Assembly (NCBI GenBank): GCA_021795235.1
Contig: JAJYPP010000034.1
Coordinates: 1-35,956, forward strand
DNA length: 35,956 nucleotides
Direction: 5' to 3'
From: a bacterium
GTDB lineage: Bacteria > Chloroflexota > Dormibacteria > Aeolococcales > Bog-877
Shown here: positions 21,778 through 28,353 of the stretch, piece after piece
Layout of the letters: each line of letters begins with the position of its first letter
Numbering within the stretch: position 1 is the stretch's first letter
The notes under the pieces: generated by a model
What the model was told of the DNA's origin: nothing
The model's database searches: none
What the model saw: only the letters and a program-made list of their open reading frames with translations
Position numbers and translations under genes: made by a program

Positions 21778-24072
21778 TCAGGCCCCTCGCAGGCGGCGCC
21801 AGACCCGCTCCGGTGAATACGGGGGACTCCCGGGGTCGATCCCGCGCGGGGCCAGGGCATCGGCAACGGCGTTGGCCACGGCCGCGGGCACCACGATGCA
21901 CCCGGTCTCGCCGACGCCCTTGGTGCCCAGGGGACTGAGCGGCGAGCGGGTGGGCCGGAAGCCGGTGATCAGCTCGAAGTCCAGGTCGGGCATGGTCGGG
22001 ATCCCGTAGGTCAGGAACCCTTCAGTGAGGGGCTGGCCGTCGGGATCGTGGCTGACCTCCTCGAAGAGGGCCGCGGCCACTCCCTGGATGCTGGAGCCCA
22101 CGACCTGACCCTCGGCCAGGGTGGGGTTGACGATGGTGCCGGCGTCGTCGATGACAACCATCCGTTGCAGGCGGGTCGTCCCGGTCTCCGGGTCGACCTC
22201 CAACGCCACCACCGCGGCACTGGATCCAACCGCCGGGGCCTTGATCTGGAAGCGGCCGGCACCCTTGAGCTCGGGCAGCTCGGCCTCGAGGGCGGTACCC
22301 TGGGCGGCTTGGGCGATGTCAGCGAGGGTGACCTCCTGCCCGGTCTCCGGGCCGACCACCGCGCCCGCCCGCCACCGGAGATGGTCCTCGGGGACGTCGA
22401 GCAGGTGGGCGGCCCAGGCCAGGCACCGGTGCTGGAGATCCTCCACCGCCAGCAGGATCGCGGAGCCGCCCACGGTCACCGAGCGACTGCCAAAGGTCCC
22501 AACCCCGAGCGGGACCTCTGAGGAGTCCCCACCCCGGACCTCGATCTGGGATGGGGGCAGGCTCAGGGCGTCGGCCACGATCTGCGCAAAAGTGGTCGCG
22601 TGCCCCTGGCCGTGGTCGCTGGAGCCGGGCAGGACCAGGACGTGTCCATCGGGCGCCAGTCCGGCGGTGGCGGTCTCCCAGCCGCCGTTGCCGCTCGACT
22701 CGACCGCGAGCGCCATCCCAATCCCGAGGAGCCGGCCCTGGGCCCGAGCCGATGCCCTCGCCGCCTCCAAGGCGTGGTGGTCGGCTCGGTCGAGCGCGGT
22801 CTGCAGCAGCCCCTGGTAGTCGCCGGAGTCGTATTCCGTTCCCGTGGCCGCCGTGTACGGGAAGGCGTCCGACCCGATGAAATTGCGGCGGCGGATCTCG
22901 GCCGGGTCGAGCCGCAACTCAGAGGCCGCAAGATCCACCATGCGCTCGATGAGGAAGGTGGCCTCAGGTCTGCCTGCCCCCCGATATGGACCGGTGGGCA
23001 CCTTGTTGGTCGCCGCCCCGACGATGTCCAGCTCGACCGCGGGGATGGCGTATGCGCCCGTGGCCAGGCTGGCGGCCGTGGCTGCGACCACGGCGGTGTG
23101 CCCGAGCAGGTAGGCGCCGGCGTCGAAGATCAAGTGGGCTCTGAACCCGAGCAGATGCCCGGCCGAGTCCACCGCCAGCTCGCAGTCGGCCTCCATGCCG
23201 CGCCCCTGATAGGCGGCCAGGAAGCTCTCGGAACGGGTCTCCACCCATTTCACCGGCCGGCCCGTGCGCATTGCCAGAACCGCCGCCACCGCGTGCTCGG
23301 GCGCGAGTCCACCCTTGCCGCCGAAGGCGCCGCCGACATCGGGCACCACGACTCTCACCCGCTCCAGGGGCAGGCCGATGACGCTGGCCAGCTGCAGACG
23401 GGGGCGGTGGGGGTCCTGCGACGAGCACCACAGCGTGAGCATCTGGGTGTCGGGGTCAAACCAGGCCACGCAGCCCCTGGCCTCCAGGGAGGCGGGATGG
23501 AGCCGGAGGATCTCGAAGCTGGCCCTGATCGTCCGGTCCGCCCGCGCGAACTGGCCGCCGACATCGCCCTGGCAGCGGCGGTAGGAGAACAGCACATTGT
23601 CGGGGGCGACCGCCTGGACGATGGGGCCACCGTGGAGCGCCTCCCGGACCCTCCCCGTGGAGGGCAGGGGTTCAATCTCCGGCATCAGCAGCTCGGCGGC
23701 GTCGACAGCGGCCGGCCGGGACTCCGCCACCACCGCGGCCAGCGCCTCCCCCGCGAACAGCGACTCCACGCCGGCCAGGATCGGCATGGGGGTGTCGGCT
23801 ATGAGAAAGCCCTCTGGCAGGGTGCGGTGCAGGGGGAGCGTCCCCGTGGTTCCGTCCAGGTCGGCGGCGGTGACGACGTCGACGACCCCCGGTGCCTGCC
23901 GCGCCGCGGTGAGGTCGAGATGCCCGATGCGGGCGTGGGGGACCGGGCTCCTCACGAAGGCGAGGTGCAGGCAGCCGGTGATCGCCAGGTCGTCGAGATA
24001 GGCCCCGCGGCCCGTCACCAGCCTCTGGTCCTCGCGCCGGCTCTGCGACCGGCCCACCCACGGTCCGCTCAT
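21778..24072 (-). CDS. Molybdenum hydroxylase large subunit (xanthine dehydrogenase / form II CoxL-like), orphan
   Basis: This is the 764-residue molybdopterin-cytosine-dinucleotide-binding subunit of the xanthine oxidase family. Hallmarks are the N-terminal RREDQRLVTGRGAYLDD, the GGAFGGKGG motif, PTGPYRGAGRPEA, and the catalytic Glu in KGVGETGC near the C-terminus. The loop reads PYRGAGR rather than the AYxCSFR loop of true aerobic CO dehydrogenase, so this is a form II or aldehyde/purine-type enzyme and not proven CODH. The FAD and 2Fe-2S subunits that normally lie beside it are missing, so partners must be encoded elsewhere. ATG 24072, with GGGGAG just upstream, is preferred over TTG 24087. 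Confidence 0.9.
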   Translation of the reverse strand: MSGPWVGRSQSRREDQRLVTGRGAYLDDLAITGCLHLAFVRSPVPHARIGHLDLTAARQAPGVVDVVTAADLDGTTGTLPLHRTLPEGFLIADTPMPILAGVESLFAGEALAAVVAESRPAAVDAAELLMPEIEPLPSTGRVREALHGGPIVQAVAPDNVLFSYRRCQGDVGGQFARADRTIRASFEILRLHPASLEARGCVAWFDPDTQMLTLWCSSQDPHRPRLQLASVIGLPLERVRVVVPDVGGAFGGKGGLAPEHAVAAVLAMRTGRPVKWVETRSESFLAAYQGRGMEADCELAVDSAGHLLGFRAHLIFDAGAYLLGHTAVVAATAASLATGAYAIPAVELDIVGAATNKVPTGPYRGAGRPEATFLIERMVDLAASELRLDPAEIRRRNFIGSDAFPYTAATGTEYDSGDYQGLLQTALDRADHHALEAARASARAQGRLLGIGMALAVESSGNGGWETATAGLAPDGHVLVLPGSSDHGQGHATTFAQIVADALSLPPSQIEVRGGDSSEVPLGVGTFGSRSVTVGGSAILLAVEDLQHRCLAWAAHLLDVPEDHLRWRAGAVVGPETGQEVTLADIAQAAQGTALEAELPELKGAGRFQIKAPAVGSSAAVVALEVDPETGTTRLQRMVVIDDAGTIVNPTLAEGQVVGSSIQGVAAALFEEVSHDPDGQPLTEGFLTYGIPTMPDLDFELITGFRPTRSPLSPLGTKGVGETGCIVVPAAVANAVADALAPRGIDPGSPPYSPERVWRRLRGA

Positions 24073-24143
24073 GGCGCTCCCCGACAACGACGCTGCCTAA
24101 GACTGGCGCTGCTCCGCTCAACCGGAGCCGATGGACAATGCTG

Positions 24144-24167
24144 TCCGACCGAACCTGATCGGTCGGA
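24144..24167. promoter_or_regulatory. 9-bp inverted repeat, candidate operator
   Basis: TCCGACCGA-ACCTGA-TCGGTCGGA is a perfect inverted repeat with a six-base spacer, about 72 bases before the molybdenum hydroxylase start. Its size and symmetry suit a dimeric repressor. As RNA it could also form a terminator stem for the gene at 24305-25657. Confidence 0.45.
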
Positions 24168-24180
24168 TCTTACGACCATG

Positions 24181-24215
24181 CCACTCGGGCAGGGGACGAG
24201 GGTCTGCCCGAGTGG
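24181..24215. terminator. Hairpin downstream of the MBL-rhodanese gene
   Basis: CCACTCGGGCA and TGCCCGAGTGG form a perfect 11-bp stem with a 13-base loop, 90 bases past the minus-strand stop at 24305. It lacks a T-run. It is probably a transcription terminator, or a second regulatory palindrome in this gap. Confidence 0.5.
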
Positions 24216-24304
24216 CCGACCCCGACTCTCACGAGCTTGGGGCCGCAACCGGGCCCGGTACCGTCCGCGTCCGTGCGACCGCCGTTTCGGGCCCAGGCCC
24301 GATT

Positions 24305-25657
24305 TCAACGCTCGATCGAAAGACCGGACTGGTGCGCCTTGTCGAAGTCGTCGTCGATGAGGACCACGGAGTGCCCTGCCCGATCCATCAGGCTGGCGGC
24401 GACGCTGGCGCGATAGCCGCTCTGGCAGTGGACCCAGAGCTCTGCAGTCGGGAGTTCTGAGAGCCGGCGCGGCAGGTCCTGGATCGGTATGTTCTGGGAG
24501 CCGCTGATGTGGCCCCGGCGCCACTCGTCGCGCTGGCGCACATCCAATACCGAGGACCCAGGGGCCCCGGAGTCAGCCAGTCCCCGGAAATCCACGACCG
24601 GGTACGAACGAGTCGGCAGCCGGCTCGGGTCGCCTCCCAGCCCAAGGGCGCTGCCCTCGACTCGGTCCAGCCCGATCCGCATCAGATCGCGCCGGGCCGT
24701 CTGCAGCTGCTCCTGGCCGTCGGCGATCAGGGTGATCGGGTCTGCGAAAGGCGCCAGCCAACCCACGTAGGTGGAGAAGTAGTTGGGCGAGAGCTCCATG
24801 CCCACGCTGCCGGCCAGGTGCTTCCGGGCGAACTCGCGGCGGGGGCGGATGTCCATCACCCACGCGCCGTCCTCAAGCCGGCGGCGGAGCTCTTCGACGC
24901 CGGGGGCCTCCACCTGAGCCTCGGCCACAGCGGTCGGGCCCCGACGGTTGAGGGGGGCCATGAAGCGGTAGTACGACGGGTACGGTCCCAATCCGGCGAC
25001 CACGGTGGCTACGAACTCATCCTCGCCGCGGCAGGTGGCCGCCAGATTTTGCCGCTTCTCACTGGCCATGTCGCCATCTCCCGTCGATGAGGTCTCGGAG
25101 GAGGCGCAGAAGCTGCCGAACCCATGGGTGGGCAGGACCCTGGTGGGGTCGGGCAGGTCGGCCATGAGCCGGCGCGCGGAGTGGAACTGCTGGCGGGTGA
25201 GGGTATCGGTCAGCTCGGCCGAGATGAGGTCGGTGCGCCCCACGGTGCCGTACAGGAGCGACCCTCCGGTCAGAACCGCGCGGGGCTCGCCCTGCTCGAA
25301 GACCAGGTAGGAGAGGTGGTTGGGGGTGTGTCCCGGGGTGTGCAGGGCCCGCACCAACAGCTCCCCGATCCCGAACTCGCTCCCTGCCACGGCCGGAACC
25401 CGGGAGAACTCCACCTGGTCGGCCGCCGCCACCACGTAGGCTGCCTCCAAGCGCCCGGCCAGCGCCAGGCCCCCGGTCAGGTAGTCGTTGTGGATGTGAG
25501 TCTCGAGGACGTGGGTCACCCGAATCCCGGCGCGGTCGACCTCGGTCAGGATCCGCTCGATGTCCCGCTGGGGGTCGACCACGAACCCGACCCGCCCGTC
25601 ATGTACCAGGTAGCTCCGGTCGCCCAGCTCGGGGGTCTCAACCACGACGACTTGCAC
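24305..25657 (-). CDS. MBL-fold persulfide-dioxygenase-like protein with two rhodanese domains
   Basis: This is a 450-residue cytosolic protein. The beta-lactamase fold (about 1-185) resembles ETHE1 persulfide dioxygenase: THIHNDY (His54, His56, Asp58), HTPGH (His110) and PTHGF (His178). The Asp of the usual TGD motif, an iron ligand in ETHE1, is Gly132 here (TGGSLLYGTVGRTDL). The first rhodanese domain (about 253-335) lacks the active-site Cys. The second (about 363-445) has Cys411 in CQSGYR and should be a sulfurtransferase. The role is expected in persulfide or sulfane-sulfur handling. GTG 25657 follows AGGAGG by nine bases. It is divergent from the GntR gene and close to the molybdoenzyme genes. 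Confidence 0.85.
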   Translation of the reverse strand: MQVVVVETPELGDRSYLVHDGRVGFVVDPQRDIERILTEVDRAGIRVTHVLETHIHNDYLTGGLALAGRLEAAYVVAAADQVEFSRVPAVAGSEFGIGELLVRALHTPGHTPNHLSYLVFEQGEPRAVLTGGSLLYGTVGRTDLISAELTDTLTRQQFHSARRLMADLPDPTRVLPTHGFGSFCASSETSSTGDGDMASEKRQNLAATCRGEDEFVATVVAGLGPYPSYYRFMAPLNRRGPTAVAEAQVEAPGVEELRRRLEDGAWVMDIRPRREFARKHLAGSVGMELSPNYFSTYVGWLAPFADPITLIADGQEQLQTARRDLMRIGLDRVEGSALGLGGDPSRLPTRSYPVVDFRGLADSGAPGSSVLDVRQRDEWRRGHISGSQNIPIQDLPRRLSELPTAELWVHCQSGYRASVAASLMDRAGHSVVLIDDDFDKAHQSGLSIER

Positions 25658-25841
25658 TGGGCGGATCCTCCTCGCATGACGCCTGGCCGACCAAATTGTC
25701 CGGACTAGCGCACATACCAGCTCGTGCCGTCAGGATAGCAAGCGACGGCTGGAGGGAACGGCGGCAGCGTACAGCAGGCGGGGCCGTCGGACCCTCACCG
25801 GTGGCCCGCTTGTGGATTCGCAGCCGGCTTGGGAGAATTCC
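25658..25841. promoter_or_regulatory. Divergent control region of the sulfur module
   Basis: This 184-base gap lies between the MBL-rhodanese gene (minus) and the GntR gene (plus). It contains an 8-bp palindrome, GTCCGGAC (25698-25705), which is a possible GntR half-site pair. I see no strong -35/-10 pair in either direction. Confidence 0.35.
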
Positions 25842-26687
25842 ATGGCGACATCAGCAGGAGGCGGGGGGCCCGGTGAGGTGAGCGAGTCAGGGTCTACTGG
25901 GCGGCCAGATGCCAGGGCGCTGCGGCGCGACGATCCGCTGCCGCTCTGGGCTCAGCTCGCAGCCGAGTTGCGGCGCCGCATCGACGCCCGCGAGTTTCTG
26001 AGCAGCTTCCCTACCGAGCTGGCCCTCTCCGCCACCTATGGGGTGAGCCGGCACACCGTGCGCGAGGCCCTGCGCAAGTTGCGCTCCGACGGATTGGTGG
26101 ACTCCCGGCGCGGACGGGGGTCGCGGGTGGTGGCCTCCCAGTTCCATCAGCCCCTGGGGGCGCTCTACAGCCTCTTCCGGTTCGTCGAGGGGCAGGGAGC
26201 CCAGCAGCGCAGCCAGGTCCGAACCCTGGAGCAGACGACCAACCCATTGGTGGCGGCGCGCTTGAGGCTGGCATCCAACGCTCCCCTCATCTACCTGGAG
26301 CGGCTGCGTCTGGCCGACTCGGACCCGCTGGCGATAGATCGGGCTTGGGTCCCGGCCGGCTTGGGCTGGCCCTTGCTGCAGGCCGACTTCTCCCACTCAG
26401 CCCTCTACGACCAGATGGCTGAGCTTTGCGGGGTGCGGCCCGACAGCGGCAGCGAGGAGATTCGGGCGGTGGTGCCCACCATGACCGAGCGGGCTTTGCT
26501 CAAGTTGCGGGGGGGGACCGGGGCCTTCCAGATAGAGCGCCTGGGTTACGCCCAGCTGACCCCTATCGAGTGGCGCAGCACCCTCATCAGGGCTGATCGC
26601 TACAGCTTCTCGGTCGACTGGTTGGGTCGCACCGGGCTGCGGGTGGCCGCTCAGCAGTCAAGCCCGACCCAGCGGGAGAGCGCGTAG
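25842..26687 (+). CDS. GntR/HutC-family transcriptional regulator (UTRA domain)
   Basis: This 281-residue repressor or activator starts at ATG 25842, preceded by GGGAGA (GTG 25812 is an in-frame alternative). A winged helix-turn-helix spans about 33-97 (PLWAQLAAELRRRI, SFPTELALSATYGVSRHTVREALRKL, RRGRGSRVV). A UTRA effector domain follows (about 120-265). The usual PSER of the recognition region reads FPTE here. The effector is unknown. Its position between the MBL-rhodanese gene and the ferredoxin-NrfD/molybdoenzyme pair suggests that it controls one or both. Confidence 0.88.
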   Translation: MATSAGGGGPGEVSESGSTGRPDARALRRDDPLPLWAQLAAELRRRIDAREFLSSFPTELALSATYGVSRHTVREALRKLRSDGLVDSRRGRGSRVVASQFHQPLGALYSLFRFVEGQGAQQRSQVRTLEQTTNPLVAARLRLASNAPLIYLERLRLADSDPLAIDRAWVPAGLGWPLLQADFSHSALYDQMAELCGVRPDSGSEEIRAVVPTMTERALLKLRGGTGAFQIERLGYAQLTPIEWRSTLIRADRYSFSVDWLGRTGLRVAAQQSSPTQRESA

Positions 26688-26730
26688 GCGGAGCCCGTTT
26701 TGGGCCGTCGTTACGCCCAGTCGGTGCCAC

Positions 26731-28353
26731 TTGGCCGATGGACAGGTGGCCCCGGGAGACGATAAACTCCGGACAACCGGTCAAACGGGGGGCTACCCAG
26801 GGGATTATTTGCGATACGGCTTCGCCATCGACCAGGGCACCTGCATCGGCTGCCACGCCTGCACGGTCGCCTGCAAGACGGAGCACCAAGTCCCGGTCGG
26901 CCAGTTCCGTACCTGGGTCAAATACGTGGAGAAGGGGGCCTTCCCCGCGACCACTCGGGAGTTCGCGGTGATGCGCTGCAACCACTGCAGCGACGCGCCC
27001 TGTGTGCGGATCTGTCCCACCAAGGCACTCTTCAAGCGGCCCGACGGGATCGTGGATTTCGACGGCGACCGTTGCATCGGCTGCAAGAGTTGCCTGCAGG
27101 CCTGCCCCTACGACGCCATCTACATCGACGCCGATACTCACACCGCCGCCAAGTGCAACTTCTGCGCCCATCGGGTGGATCAGCAGCTGGAGCCGGCCTG
27201 CGTGGTGGTCTGCCCCACCCACTCCATCTGGGTGGGGGATCTCGACGACCCCAAGAGCGGCATCAGCCGGCTCGTCGCCGAGAGGCCGACCGCGGTGCGC
27301 GCCCCCGAGCAGAACACCCACCCCAACGTCTTCTACTTGGGCGCCGACCGGGTGGCCCTCGATCCTCTGGAGGCGCCGGTGGCCGACACTTACATCTTCT
27401 CCACCCCCGACCGCCAGCGTCTGGAGTTCGCCGCCCAGCAGGAGGAGCGCCCGCCGGAGGCCGCTCGCACCACCTTGAACACCTCCCACCCCAGGCCCTG
27501 GGGATGGCGGGTCTCCGGCTATCTCTGGACCAAGTCGGTCGCCACCGGGGCCCTGCTGGTGGCAGCCCTGGCCCTGATCGCCAACGGCCGACTGGAGGGG
27601 GAGATCCTGCTGGGGGCGCCCGTCCTGGCCTTCCTGTTCTCGCTGGTGACCGGGGTGCTGCTGATCTGGGACCTGAAGCGACCGGAGCGCTTTCTCTACA
27701 TCTTCTTGAAGTTCAACCCCACCTCCTGGTTGGTGTGGGGCACGGTCGCGTTCTCGGTCTACTCCGCGCTCAGCGGACTCTGGCTGCTGCTGGGGGTGCT
27801 GGCGAGCACGAGGGTGCTGAGCGGGGCTGCCACCGCGCTTGCCTTCGGCATCCTGCGCTGGGTGGTACTGCCGGTGGCGATCGTCACCGCCGGCTACTCG
27901 GCGCTTCTGTTCAACCAGGCCGAGGGCCGAGACCTCTGGCAGTCGCCGATCTTCTTCTGGCACCTGCTCGACCAGGCGCTGCTGGCGGGCTCGGGCGCGC
28001 TGCTGGTGGTGGGCCTGCTGGCTTCGCAGAGCGCGGCGGAGACCAGGTTCCTGCTGGTGTTGCTGGTCGTCTCGGCGGCCGTGCATCTGCTCCTGCTCAC
28101 CCTGGAGCATGTGGGGCATCACCCCAGCCGTCAGGCCGCGATGGCGGCCAGGATCATGATCCTGGGCCCGTACGCTCGGGAGTTCTGGCTGGGAGCGGTG
28201 GCAGCCCCGGTGGTGGTGATCGGGCTCGCCAGCGGCTCCCTGCCCCAGGCGGCGGCAGGCGTGGGGGCCCTCGCCGGGGTGCTGGTGCAACCGGGGTTAC
28301 TGGCTTACGAGACCGCGTTCGTCAGGGCGGGGCAGGATGTCCCGCTCTCCTGA
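26731..28353 (+). CDS. Four-cluster ferredoxin fused to an NrfD-like membrane domain
   Basis: This single chain combines the electron-transfer and membrane subunits of a CISM-type oxidoreductase. Sixteen cysteines form four [4Fe-4S] sites: C38/41/44/48, C83/86/91/95, C115/118/121/125 and C142/145/157/161. From about residue 260 to the end are eight hydrophobic helices of the NrfD/PsrC quinone-interacting family. Normally these are two proteins. No signal peptide or twin-arginine motif precedes the ferredoxin part, so it should lie in the cytoplasm. The start is uncertain: TTG 26731 is the longest, and GTG 26746 or TTG 26809 are alternatives, the last beginning just before the conserved RYGFAIDQ. 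The end overlaps the molybdoenzyme start by 17 bases. Confidence 0.9.
   Translation: MADGQVAPGDDKLRTTGQTGGYPGDYLRYGFAIDQGTCIGCHACTVACKTEHQVPVGQFRTWVKYVEKGAFPATTREFAVMRCNHCSDAPCVRICPTKALFKRPDGIVDFDGDRCIGCKSCLQACPYDAIYIDADTHTAAKCNFCAHRVDQQLEPACVVVCPTHSIWVGDLDDPKSGISRLVAERPTAVRAPEQNTHPNVFYLGADRVALDPLEAPVADTYIFSTPDRQRLEFAAQQEERPPEAARTTLNTSHPRPWGWRVSGYLWTKSVATGALLVAALALIANGRLEGEILLGAPVLAFLFSLVTGVLLIWDLKRPERFLYIFLKFNPTSWLVWGTVAFSVYSALSGLWLLLGVLASTRVLSGAATALAFGILRWVVLPVAIVTAGYSALLFNQAEGRDLWQSPIFFWHLLDQALLAGSGALLVVGLLASQSAAETRFLLVLLVVSAAVHLLLLTLEHVGHHPSRQAAMAARIMILGPYAREFWLGAVAAPVVVIGLASGSLPQAAAGVGALAGVLVQPGLLAYETAFVRAGQDVPLS

Noticed and set aside
21778..24072. Aerobic CO dehydrogenase large subunit (CoxL form I)
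   Set aside because: The active-site loop reads PYRGAGR, not AYxCSFR, and no CoxM/CoxS partners are present.
26587..28290. Minus-strand open frame of about 567 codons opposite the ferredoxin-NrfD gene
   Set aside because: It is antisense to an unambiguous conserved protein; Gln/His/Gly-rich composition is typical of high-GC shadow frames.
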